A stretch of DNA of 64,000 nt, taken from assembly GCA_023014485.1 (NCBI GenBank), contig JAJOZX010003315.1, forward strand, positions 372,001 to 436,000. Reading direction: 5' to 3'. The position numbers and the translations under genes were made by a program. The notes below the pieces were generated by a model. The model saw nothing but the letters and a program-made list of their open reading frames with translations, was not told the origin of the DNA and ran no database searches. The first letter of the stretch is position 1. Every line of letters begins with the position of its first letter. The DNA is from Bathynomus jamesi (lineage: Eukaryota > Arthropoda > Malacostraca > Isopoda > Cirolanidae). Below, piece after piece: positions 33,947-43,588 of this stretch.

Positions 33947-34680
33947 GATCTCAAAGTCATTGGTATGTTAATTGACATACAAGGAGGGTTCACGAAATAC
34001 TGTTGTTTCCTATGCCTATGGGACAGCCGTGCTACCGTGGATCATTACATCAGACGTGACTGGCATTAAAGAAGCACATACGAGCCAGGAACGGGCAGTG
34101 TCCAGTGTGTCTTTACTTCCAAAGAAGATTTTCCTGCCACCTCTCCACATTAAGCTCGGCTTAATGAAAAATTTTGTGAAAGTGATGGGTAAGGCGAATT
34201 CGAGAGGGTTTCGATACCTTGTTGAGAAATTTACAAACATCAGTGCCGCGAAATTGAAGAAGGGAATCTTTGTGGGGCCCCAAATCAGGGACGTTCTGCA
34301 GGATGAAGGCTTTGAAGAAAACCTCAATGCCTTAGAACTAAAAGCATGGCATGCTTTCAAATGGATCTGTGGAAACTTCTTGGGTAACCACAAGTCTCCC
34401 GCATACAAAGATGGAGTTCAGAAACTGCTCGATGCATATCATGAGCTGTTGCATGTCCTTGAAAATACATTTTTTACATTCGCATCAAGATTTCTTTCCC
34501 GAAAACCCTGGCCCGGTGAGTGACGAACAAGGTGAACGCTTCCATTAAGACATCCAGTCAATAGAAAATCGCTACCAAGGTTTCTGGAACGAAAGTATGC
34601 TGGCAGACTACTGCTGGATGTTGTACCGCGACGATCCGGACAAGGTTTACAAAAGAAAATCGTACTCGCAACGTTTTTAG
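33947..34680 (+). pseudogene. Transposon gene of the unnamed family, 3' part
   Basis: The gene interrupted at 29419 resumes as DLKVIGMLIDIQGGFTKYCC, FLCLWDSRATVDHYIRRDW, then LPPLHIKLGLMKNFVKV, GIFVGPQIRDVL, AWHAFKWICGNFLGNHKSPA and, in another frame, NPGPVSDEQGERFH and ENRYQGFWNESMLADYCWML. The C-x-x-x-C-x-x-C spacing in KYCCFLCLW and the DEQGERFH motif are strong marks of the family. At least three lesions after the junction. Only a few codons of the host gene are missing at the LINE site. Confidence 0.85.
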
Positions 34681-34739
34681 GTTGGTCTACATTTCTTTTT
34701 AGGAATAAAGTTGTACTTTTACCATAAATTGTGCCGAAA

Positions 34740-34879
34740 TTAACACCAGTTATATTTCGATAACTAGATGCGCTAGAGGAAAAACCGAAAACAGATTTGG
34801 AATCAGCGTACAAAACCGGTCTAGAAAAGTGTGTATACATCTTTGATGAGTGAAAAACGTTCGATTTTGTTGACCAGTG
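34740..34879 (-). repeat. Right terminal inverted repeat of the 28-kb transposon
   Basis: The complement of 28000-28120 with matching outer (CACTGGTCAACAA) and inner (TTCCAAATCTGTTTTCGG) blocks. An ATT tract follows outside, as on the left. Confidence 0.8.
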
Positions 34880-35648
34880 TTATTATTATTATTATTATTT
34901 ATTATCATATTATTATTATCCTGAAAGTATATTTCGTGGACGAACAAAACCTATTCATAAAAGTAATAGATCTTAGATCAAACCAATTATGGTTTCATGA
35001 AATTTTTAAAGATTTTTTGAGTATTGTTTGCTTCCAAGGTTGAAAGAGATCGACTCACTGGCGTACATAAGGGAGGGCATAGGGGGTACAGGCCACCTCC
35101 CCCATTGTAAAAATTATTACTACTCTCATTAAAGATATTTGAAAAAGAAATTTTCAAAAATCGATAACTTTGCAACATTCACCACAAAAATATCTTGGTC
35201 ATATGGAATTTCATTTATTTCATGGTTACCAGGACATGTTATTAACTCAAAACTCAAAAGCAAGGATTATCCGACTTCTTTTTGTTTTTGTTTTTTGTTT
35301 TGCTTGTCTCCTTAAAATTTTGCTGTGTCCGAATGCCTTTTATTTTTATAATTCTACAATCAAATGTCATAAATGTTATTGATACATATCATCATCATGT
35401 ATATGATCCAAATATAATATCTGAAATATGTGCAGCAATACAGGAAATATATTCCAAGGTGTTGATGTATTGTACGTATGTAAATGTAGCCCATAATAAT
35501 TATGATTCTACTATTTTGGCTGACTTAGGAACGTTTATATATGTCTTTATACGTACGATTAATTTGTACAAATTTAATTCTTTGCCCATAAATTGGAAAT
35601 AAAATACAACTGAAGCTTTCCAAGATTTTGAGCTCACACACACACCAC

Positions 35649-35650
<2 letters not shown>
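34880..35650. other. ATT tract, then no recognised feature
   Basis: ATT repeats to about 34918, then AT-rich intron DNA. Reading frames here show no domain. Confidence 0.5.
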
Positions 35651-35701
<51 letters not shown>

Positions 35702-36240
35702 ATTATTTCACGAAAGTAACACGTGAATAATATTTCTGATGAAAAAAACCACGAAGGAAAAGGAAACTGGTACAGAGTGGTGCTCAAGCGCTTTCGTGTA
35801 ATGACATCCTCAGGAACATTGAAATGAATAACAAGTTGTAGGAGGAGCATACAAATGTATAAAGAAAAGCTACCAGAGTTTTAGCACCTTGCCCCCCTTG
35901 TCTAAATCCGTTCTGAACGAATTCAAAACAACAGGATCAAGCGAAAAAAGACCCTGGTTAATGTTAAAATTATTTGTAAGTTGAATAATGGCAGACTCAA
36001 GAATATTTCTCTTAGCAATGTTGCTTGAGTGAAACAAAATTGAAGCCTTATTCCAATCAATACAGTGGGATAACTCTGACAAATGGACGAAAAGGGCACT
36101 GAACGACTGTCCCGTTCTAACGGAATATTGATGCTGTTTTACGCGCGTGTGCAAATCCTTTCCCGTCTGTCCAATGTAAAACATTGAAGAAAATATGGCT
36201 TTCTTGATGGGGGATGTCATGTTCGGAGTAAAAGTGTACG
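35651..36240 (-). pseudogene. Penelope 3' fragment (family P1), minus copy
   Basis: After a TA tract (35651-35697), the minus strand carries the terminal ACCACGAAGGAAAAGGAAAC words and the hammerhead-like motif. The endonuclease tail follows (GQTGKDLHTRVKQHQYSV, LSELSHCIDWNKASILF, KRNILESAIIQLTNN). At 36181 it jumps to RT-proximal sequence (ACATTGAAGAAAATATGGC) that forms a hairpin with the plus copy around 36240. Confidence 0.8.
35780..35819 (-). ncRNA. Hammerhead-like motif, Penelope type
   Basis: GTTCCTGAGGATGTCATTAC then ACGAAAGCGCTTGAGCAC. Core CTGAGGA is kept, stem II shifts to TGT/ACA, and stem I GTTC/GAGC is kept. Confidence 0.4.
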
Positions 36241-36712
36241 TATACTTTTACTCCAGACATGACACCCCCATCAAGAAAGCCATATTTTCTTCAATGTTTC
36301 TCCACGCTCTTAGGATCGTTAGTCCGGAATACATGGATGCCGAATTAGAAAAAATTAACGGTATTGGAGGTGATTTGTGTTACCCACCTGCGTTTTTGGA
36401 ATCTTGTCTTAACAAGGCAAAACGAACTTTCTATCGTGTGAATAATAACCCTCGCACTTTGTTGAAGAATATTTTAGTACTTCCATTTTTCGCAGGCTTT
36501 TTAGGCATTGCTAATGTACTTAAACGTTTGAATATTAACGTAGTATTTTCATATGACAATATTGTGAAAAATATCATCGTAAAAAATAGTCCTACCAATA
36601 ATTCAGGCATTATATATAAAATTGGTTGTAAACAATGTGATTACTTTTATATTGGTCAGACGGGAAAGGATTTGCACACGCGCATAAAACAGCATCAGTA
36701 TTCCGTTAGAAC

Positions 36713-36914
36713 TAGGCTGACCATATTTCCTTGAGACAAAAACGGGACATTGGGATGGCAAAAAAGGGACGGGGTTATGTAATATTCTGTATTCATGAAA
36801 AGGTAAGTACATAAACCGGGACAAAATTGACATATTTATTAAAACGACGGGACGGCCAGGAAATATAAAACAAACGGTACTGTCCCGTTCAAAACGGTAC
36901 GTATGGTCAGCCTA
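36713..36914. mobile_element. 202-bp hAT-type MITE with perfect 8-bp duplication
   Basis: TIR TAGGCTGACCATA and TATGGTCAGCCTA. The direct repeat GTTAGAAC occurs on both sides (36705-36712 and 36915-36922), and removing the element plus one repeat restores the Penelope endonuclease frame. The interior repeats GGGAC words (ACGGGACATTGGGATGG, GACGGGACGGCC). No coding. Confidence 0.92.
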
Positions 36915-37265
36915 GTTAGAACGGGACAGTCGTTCAGTGCCCTTTTCGTCCATTTGTGAGAGTTATCCCACTGTATTGATTGGAATAAGGCTTCAATTTT
37001 GTTTCACTCAAGCAACATTGCTAATAGAAATATTCTTGAGTCTGCCATTATTCAACTTACAAATAATTTTAACATTAACCAGGGTCTTTTTTAGCTTGAT
37101 CCTGTTGTTTTGAATTCGTTCAGAACGGATTTAGACAAGAGAGGCAAGGTGCTAAAACTCTGGTAGCTTTTTCTTATACATTTGTATGCTCCTCCTACAA
37201 TTTTTATTTTTCTATTTTGTTTATTTTTTTGTGACCTATATGTAGTCTCGAACTTATTTATTTCA

Positions 37266-37305
37266 GTGTTCCTGCGGATGTCATTAGACGAAAGCGTTTG
37301 ATCAC
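37266..37305 (+). ncRNA. Hammerhead-like motif in Penelope 3' UTR
   Basis: GTGTTC, CTGCGGA (one core change), TGTCATTAGAC, GAAAGCGTTT, GATCAC. It lies about 100 bases after the endonuclease stop, as expected for a Penelope terminal ribozyme. Confidence 0.35.
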
Positions 37306-37339
37306 CACTCTGTGTTTCCTTTTCCTTCGTGGTTCTTTT

Positions 37340-37341
<2 letters not shown>

Positions 37342-37416
<75 letters not shown>

Positions 37417-37435
37417 GTGTGTGTGTGTGTGCGCC
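37342..37435. repeat. TA and GT microsatellites
   Basis: TA repeats to about 37412, then GT to about 37431. The following 37436-37848 is unassigned intron. Confidence 0.9.
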
Positions 37436-37848
37436 CCTGGAGATCGTCAATTTAAGCAATACGCTTTTATATATTCTTATTGCTGCTTTAGTATTGAAAG
37501 AAGCCATAAGTTCGCGGATACGCAGGGAAGCGTTTCTCTCTGTGGCATTTTTGGACTTAATTATGCAAGACCTTTAACAAGGAATAGACATGATGCAATA
37601 GGTGGGTAAATGCCACCTCTAATTGTTCCGTGAACTTACGACACTTTATTTTAGTTTATTCCCACTCAAATCCTCGTCCAAAAATGAGAAATCTCAAATG
37701 GGAATCCCAAAGGAGACAACCATCAAGTCAATTCATTCCCAATATACGATTTTACATTCTAAGTTAGATTTTTCATGCTCTTTGGGCAAATCAAGAACCT
37801 CTTTTCCAAGATCTGGAAATCCACTTCGAGCACTCCTACTTGGGAGTC

Positions 37849-38127
37849 TAGAGGTGGAAAGAGTACCAAAACGAGTACCAGTACGATTAAGAGTACCGTA
37901 TTTTTTGAGTGGTCGAGTACGGGTTTTTTTAATGTTCGAGTACGATTACCCGTGAAAGAGTGTGGTTTCAATCTTTAACTGGTGCTTGGCTACAAGTTGT
38001 AGCCAAGCACCAGTTAAAGTGCTTGGCAACATTAGAAAAAAAAGTACTCGACCACTCAAAAAATACGGTACTCTTAATCGTACTGGTACTCGTTTTGCCA
38101 CTCGTTTTGATACTCCTTCCACCTCTA
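37849..38127. mobile_element. hAT-like foldback MITE with GAGTACC words
   Basis: TAGAGGTGGAAAGAGTACC at left, and ATACTCCTTCCACCTCTA at right. Arms of about 120 bases around a hairpin at 37998 (GGCTACAAGTTGTAGCC). The interior repeats the word GAGTAC in both arms. The GAGGTGGAAAGAGTA end is of a kind common to hAT MITEs. No clear target duplication. Confidence 0.75.
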
Positions 38128-38278
38128 CAGTGAGTGAAGTTGGGACCACCTGTGGGAATGGAATGGGAATGGGGATGACAGTGAGTGAGAATTATGATCA
38201 TAGTATAGCACCTCTCATCCTAAAGCTTATCATTAAAGAACCTATAATGAATTAAACGTTCTAAAGTGGGGTACTTAC

Positions 38279-38770
38279 ACATGGGGGCAGGCAGTACCCA
38301 CACTTGTGGGGGCGAAAATAACTCGACGATGATGGAGGGATTACAGACGAGGAGGACGAGGAGGTCAGACAAGGCGAGATTGACGATAAATGCCCCAGTC
38401 GACGAATTGGTCAATTCCCGGTCCTTGTACACGACGATAGGTACGAAGATGTTGCCACAACGCCCACGAGGAAGGTGAGGGCGCAACAACTGCTGTACAC
38501 CGCCTGCATATAGGCCGGAAATGAGGGGAAAACTACCGTTTCATTCGGTGGGTAAGGGTCACTTCCATTGAGGTAACGATAGTCGTCGAATGGAGGGAAG
38601 ATGGTGTCATTGATGTCTCCCAACAATGAAGCATTTGACCAAAGCGAGGTCCCGTACGGGGAAGAGGAGGTCACATTGCCCCCGGGTCTTTGGAGGACAG
38701 GGTGTTCCACTGGGGAATTGTTTAAATCAGATTCGTCGTGCACACCAAATTCATCGGAAGAGCCCTGCAT
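38279..38770 (-). CDS. GPCR exon with N-terminus, TM1 and TM2 (ETH receptor-like)
   Basis: First recognised coding exon of the receptor that continues at 20286. ATG at 38770-38768 is the first in-frame Met after a stop; an alternative is splicing in at TTGGTCTTAG near 38800. The extracellular N-terminus (about 87 residues) has sequons near residues 32, 46, 54, 68 and 76. TM1 follows (SCCALTFLVGV, then GNIFVPIVVY), then STGAFIVNLALSDLLVLLVC (TM2 with the class A LSDLL signature) and IIVELFSPPQVWVLPAPM. The exon ends with one base of a Cys codon before the donor GTAAGT. The VE-x-x-SPP-x-x-WVL words suit ETH receptors. The frame slips by one base at about 38455 (GTGGCAAC where GTGGGCAAC is expected), which is a mutation or a sequencing error. 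Confidence 0.85.
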
Positions 38771-40082
38771 CGGGGTTGGCACAGGGTTGGACTTCACTCT
38801 AAGACCAAAATGATCAATTCCGGAAAGGGTAAATTAATCCCACATGGGGGTGGAATAACGTCATCTTGAAATCCATATACCAGAGGGAAGGAAGCCGCTT
38901 CTTATTTATGAATTACATCAACTAATTATTAATTTTTGTTCCTTCCAGTTTTGAACTTTAGGTTCCGGTTTTTTTTTTGTTTAATTTATAAAGACTTTTA
39001 ATTTAAAATGTTTTTTAACTTTTTATATTTCATATTTTAATTAAAAACCTGAAAAAATAAAATTGTATCAAATTAAAAATAGGATTAACATAAACTTATG
39101 CAACTTATTTTGTGTTTTGGGGGAGGTCGGGGGAGTGGGGGGCTTACGCTATAAAATCATTAGTAAATATACATTTTCGGAAATAAATTCGCCTGTAAAC
39201 CTAAAATTTGTAAACGAGCATAATTTCTAATTAGTAAAAGATTGAATTTTAGTTTTGAAATTTTATGTGTAATCAAAATTATAAAATATACAAAGAGAAA
39301 AACCACAATATTACCAATTAGTAATTTCTTATGCTTTTTGAAGTTTTAGTTTTATAGGTGAACTTTTTTCTAAAATTGTATGACACAAATTAAATTAAGA
39401 ACTAACTTGTAAATTAGACAACTGGTTACTCAAATCACTGCTAAAAATTTTAAACTTAATTTTAAAAATAAAAATCATAAAGTATTTTTTTATCTAACTT
39501 TATACATAACTAATATACAGGGTGTCCATAAACTAACTTTATAAATCTAAATGAAATTTAATTGAACTTGTAAAGATAATTTAGGAGCACCCCGTAAAAT
39601 AATATGTAATATACATTATTATACAATAAGTTTTCCCTAACATTGCTGTAATAGAGTCCTTAACTCAGTGGGTAAGACCTTTTCCATATAAGCGAAATGA
39701 AGACACTGTGGTCGGGGGTTCGACTCACGATGATGCTGGTAATAATAGTAAAGGAGTTACGGCAATGGGCCGCATTAGTTGTCCTGAGCGTTGTACCACT
39801 TTCTAGCCTTCCTCACTCAATCTTATTCCCCAAACATTTCAAACAACTTGTAAAAATAGTTAAAACTTAAAACTAGACAATGTCATTTTAGTTCTCTATT
39901 TCCTTTCAACTGACCCTTGATTAGATGTCAAACTTAGATGGAACTAGAAACTAAATTAGGCTACTATTAGCACTAGGTCCTAGTTTAAAGTCCAAATTTT
40001 ATTGGTGTAATCAAGCCCTCGGACAGAAATCGGCAGAAATTTTCTGTTCCGGGACACGTTTAAAGAAGCGGGAGGCCCACTC
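38771..40082. other. 5' flank or intron; one SINE
   Basis: AT-rich, low-complexity DNA upstream of the receptor exon. A short mariner-like end (TACAGGGTGTCCATAAAC, 39521) and a facing AGCACCCCGTA at 39587-39597 may be a tiny MITE. Otherwise only the SINE at 39649 is recognised. Confidence 0.45.
39649..39830 (+). repeat. tRNA-derived SINE, family S1, copy 3
   Basis: TCCTTAACTCAGTGGGTAAG (A-box-like), GGGGGTTCGACTCACG (B box), TAATAGTAAAGGAGTTACGG, CCTGAGCGTTGTACC. Same order as the other two copies. Confidence 0.75.
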
Positions 40083-40496
40083 CTATCTTTTCTTGTGTGC
40101 TGGGGCCTCTGATTCATCGGTCTTGGAATTGGCTGTATCTCCCACTGTCAACTGCCCTGGATGTATCTGTTTTGTCGTTCCCTTTGACGTCTTTCCTCCA
40201 CCAGAGGGCGTTGACACGAGCGGTACACCGGCCAGGGAAAATAAGTCCCCTTTAAAAGGGGAACTGGGTCGAGCCAAATACATTACGTGCACGAGCTCGT
40301 CACTGCATCCCCCTACTCCTTTTTTTAGACTGGCTTGTGACAGCCAATGATTGCGTTGGGTGTAACTGTCTATACTAGGGAGTTGGGAACCTGGAGGACT
40401 CCCCGAAACGAGAAAATGACTGCGTTTTGAATACTTGGAAGTTACGAAGAGGGCAAAAATATTTAAGAAAAGGCTTAAGATATTTTCGTTAGCCAC
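40083..40496 (-). other. Unrecognised minus-strand frame, possible upstream exon
   Basis: A 137-codon frame richer in GC than its surroundings. It opens MANENILSLFLNIFALFV, which could be a hydrophobic helix, then is Ser/Gly/Pro-rich and ends HKKR. No domain is recognised and no repeat elsewhere in the window matches. It lies on the receptor's strand, 1.3 kb upstream of its first coding exon, so it could be a noncoding 5' exon or an unrelated gene. Confidence 0.2.
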
Positions 40497-40506
40497 AAAA
40501 TTTAAT

Positions 40507-40812
40507 TATTGACTAAAATTTTTAATTTTTTTTGTGTAAAATTTACTATAATCTATACTGTGGTTTTACTTACAAAAATATAATTCAATAAAGATTTTTC
40601 GTAGTATTTTAAAATAAATTGCAAATAATTTACATTTTAATCACTTTAAATCGTTTTCTTTAAAAGTTAACTTTTTAAAGAAAACGATTCAAGCGTAAAC
40701 TATTTGCAATTTATTTAAAAATTACACATAGAAACTTTATCGAATTATGTATTTGTAAGTAACACCACTGTATACATAACAGTAAATTTTACACAAAAAA
40801 AAATGTTAAAGT
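40507..40812. repeat. AT-rich foldback of about 300 bases
   Basis: Arms pair around 40672 (TTTCTTTAAAAGTTAACTTT). Outer words TTTGTGTAAAATTTACT and AGTAAATTTTACACAAA are inverted. Superfamily unknown. After it, 40813-41960 is AT-rich with no recognised feature. Confidence 0.7.
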
Positions 40813-41962
40813 TTTAGTTATGATAATTATTTTTTGTGTCCGACGAAAATATTTTATTAAACAGAAAACTAAAAAAAGAAGAATATATTAGTTAAAGAAA
40901 GAGAATTTGGCCAGTTAGCATCTTGGAACAAACTGGCAATCTTCTCATTGCCAGTTAGTGTATTAAAAAGACTAAATGACTAAATGCAGTAAATATTATT
41001 CTTAACACACTATGGCCTTTGAGCCATCTACCCTTCAGTATCTTTGCTCTGTACAGAAGGATTCAAGTATGCGGAGGGTGGCTATAGGTTTAGTTGGTTG
41101 GTGGATTTTTGTATAGTACTGGTTGCTTGTTAACCCAACTAAATTCCATAGATTTAGTTGGTCTGTTTATACGTTGGCCTGTTTATATGTTGGTCAGTTC
41201 TGAATGTTACCTTTCTTTTGGGGAGTTTATATATTAAGGAATTGCTCTAAAAGAAATTTATCGGTAGTCTGGCAAGATCTAAGTCCACGATCTAAATTTT
41301 CAAAATTATACTCTCCCCTCACCCCCACCGACCCTTCTGGAAAATTTTCAACATTTTTTTTTTTTTTTTGGTATAGTTTAAAATCTAATTCTAAAGATAA
41401 AATTCAGTTTGTTAATAACTAAATGATATTGTAACTAATCAAATTACAGTTTCTGAACCAAAATGTCGGAAGATTTGATTTTAAATCTAACGCTGTTTTT
41501 TTTAAATTACAATGAATCCCAAATCGAACTTTTTTTTCACCCCAAATCCAGATCTTTGTCGAACTTTAAAGAAAAGTTTCTTTTAATGCAAAAAGTCTGA
41601 GACTTCATCGCAATTTTATTTCAAATTAATTTATCTAAAACTTTTTCATCCCATATCGTTCAACTTTCACATGATTTAGTATAAATTTTAAAACTTTCAG
41701 ACTTTAAAATAAAGTTTTTAGAGGACCTAACAAATATTCAAAACTTTTTAAGTCACCTTTCTTTAGTTTTATCTATACACAACTTTTTTTTTTGTTTATG
41801 GAACGGTTGGTTGGTTGTATGCTTGCAGATTATTTTTTTATTTTTTTTTTTGTCATTTGGGTAAAAGGGAGATTAAAGTTTATTTTGAGGGATTATTTTT
41901 GGTTTTTTAGTTTTTAATGTGTACTCAAATATATTATTTATTGTACGTGTTATTAATTATGG

Positions 41963-41965
<3 letters not shown>

Positions 41966-42034
<69 letters not shown>
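41966..42034. repeat. (TA)n then (GA)n microsatellite
   Basis: About 50 bases of TA followed by GA repeats. Confidence 0.95.
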
Positions 42035-42035
<1 letters not shown>

Positions 42036-42132
42036 AGTTCAAAACATGTAATCGGGTTGATTGCCATCGTTTCGAGAAAAGTATGTCTCATTTTCGAGTC
42101 TAAAATAAGTTCAAACACTGCTTTGTATAGAT

Positions 42133-42341
42133 CAGTGGTTCCCAACGTGGCCGCCCCCACCCCCCAGTGGGCGTTTGAGAATCTTAGGAGGGTGCTAGGA
42201 AACTGTAAAATTATTACCTTCTGTTAATAAATAACTTATCACTTATCCTGTTATATTTTATTATCTTTATGAGCGGGGACACCAACAAAAATATTGATGG
42301 ACACAAGGGGACGTTGGACTAAAAACGGTTGGGAACCACTG
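42133..42341. mobile_element. hAT MITE, CAGTGGTTCCCAA type
   Basis: Begins CAGTGGTTCCCAACG and ends CGGTTGGGAACCACTG. This terminus is typical of animal hAT elements. The flanks GTATAGAT (left) and CTATAGAT (two bases after the right end) look like an imperfect 8-base duplication. 209 bases, no coding. The 42345-42650 stretch has no recognised feature. Confidence 0.8.
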
Positions 42342-42649
42342 GACTATAGATGATCAAGACATTACATCACAAAATTAAGTAACATCACAGTTACAACGTT
42401 TCAAAATGTAATATTTACTTCTTAACCCTTTTAAGCCCTGAATGTTTTGTAGGGTTAAGTTATGAATGCTTGTATTTGAAACGTTACCAATTTGTACCTT
42501 CAGTCCTTAAAGGGTTAAGGATCATAACATTACATTAAAATTTTAGCGCGACGCAACATAATTCATAAATGACGTTACAGAATTTTTCCATTATCTCCTT
42601 GATGTACGCAGGCAAATTGGTTGGTTGATTTGTTTAACGTCTTTCAGTC

Positions 42650-43230
42650 ACGAAGGGTCATGAAGATGGTATGCTTGAACTGCAGTACAATAAAAACAAT
42701 AATAATACTAATGTGGGGTTGTTTAACTTCCTTCGAAACAACTAAGAAGGTCACGTGATGGATAGGACCTTACTACAACTTTAGGAGAGATCTGTATGAT
42801 CTGAAGCAGCGTTTTTCAAAGTAGTACTGGGTCGCGAAATATTAATCACTGGGTCACTAGGTGTTAAAACTTCTTTCTACAAAACAGTTATTTGAGTGGA
42901 AAGAGATGATGAAGAACGGGGACAGACCCCCGTCACGTTAATTAAAATTCAAAGTATTTTTTTTATTTACTGTATTTCCACTGTATTTGAAATGTCTTCC
43001 CAATAATTTCGATGTTCAATTATTAGTTGAAGCGAAGTGGTTAAAGCTACCCTGTGTTGACCTTTATTTTATGATTTTTATGGAGGGTCACCGGGCTTAG
43101 TGTTTTTCTTCCCCCGGGTCGCGAGGAAAAAGTTTGAAAAACGCCGCTATTCTAAAGGTCACTATATCATCTGAACAGACCACCCAACGTCGCTTTACCG
43201 CACTGATCGAACATAAGCATTCCTTCCTGT
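42650..43230. repeat. Dispersed repeat S3, split by a hAT MITE
   Basis: The outer parts (AAGGTCACGTGATGGATAGG at 42750 and GGTCACTATATCATCTGAAC at 43156) match repeat S3 elsewhere. The MITE at 42807-43149 interrupts it. Confidence 0.5.
42807..43149. mobile_element. hAT MITE, CAGCGTTTTTCAAA type
   Basis: CAGCGTTTTTCAAAGTAGTA at left and AGTTTGAAAAACGCCG at right, with inner GGGTCGCG pieces inverted. The flanks ATCTGAAG and TTCTAAAG match at six of eight bases, a possible old duplication. Confidence 0.7.
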
Positions 43231-43521
43231 TTACATCACATGAAAATAAACCTTTTTTATTGGTTACAGCTTTGTTAGTTAAATATTGACAAGCAAAAAA
43301 ATATAATTAGTTGGACTGAGATGAGAAATTAAAAAAAGAGAGAGCAAACCAATGTGAATAAACTAAAACCAGAAGAATTTAAATAATTTAGTCAAGATAA
43401 TTGACAGTTTGGGAAAAAAGTTCGGCAAGAAATATCAGATTTCTAAAAACCATAAAAAATTACTAATCAATATACGATTTTTTTTCTTAACAAATGAAAT
43501 ACTGTATATGATTTAAAAAAT

Positions 43522-43525
<4 letters not shown>

Positions 43526-43588
<63 letters not shown>

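Larger units (their letters stand above)
28000..34879. mobile_element. CACTA/Chapaev-like DNA transposon, nested host
   Basis: The ends are CACTGGCCAACAAG at 28000 and TTGTTGACCAGTG at 34879. A second matching block lies further in: ATTCCAAATCTGTTTTCGG at 28066 and its complement near 34790. So the terminal inverted repeats are about 130 bases with conserved outer and inner blocks. CACTG termini and a possible 3-base TTA duplication in an ATT tract suit the CACTA/Mirage/Chapaev group (inference). Without the LINE insertion the element is about 2.35 kb. It holds one plus-strand gene. The 28121-28548 part has a TA tract (28157-28203) and a minus-strand frame (28288-28509) with CNVCKFVASNYSHLIYH, too weak to call a zinc finger. 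Confidence 0.75.
36241..37340 (+). pseudogene. Penelope-like element (family P1), plus copy
   Basis: Plus strand from the RT tail (FYSRHDTPIKKAIFSSMFL, ALRIVSPEYMDAELEK), through NKAKRTFYRVNNNPRTLLKN to the GIY-YIG nuclease (GIIYKIGCKQCDYFYIGQTG, TRIKQHQYSVRT). The nuclease is interrupted at 36713 by a hAT MITE and resumes after 36922 (NRNILESAIIQLTNN, RTDLDKRGKVLKLW, stop near 37166). The 3' UTR ends in a hammerhead-like motif and TTCCTTCGTGG. It has fewer lesions than the other copies over 36.24-37.17 kb. The 5' part of the RT is missing. Confidence 0.88.
20287..38278 (-). other. 18-kb intron of the ETH receptor-like gene
   Basis: Bounded by a GTAAGT donor (38278-38273 on the minus strand) and a TTCTTTCGGCAG acceptor (20298-20287). 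Phase 1 is conserved across it. It is filled with transposable elements, most with genes on the opposite strand. Non-repeat parts (20480-20720, 22132-22420, 25775-26095, 34880-35640) show no exon. Confidence 0.8.

Noticed and set aside
28000..34879. Single large composite gene of 6.9 kb
   Set aside because: The middle is clearly a LINE with its own domains, and the outer halves match one transposon gene.
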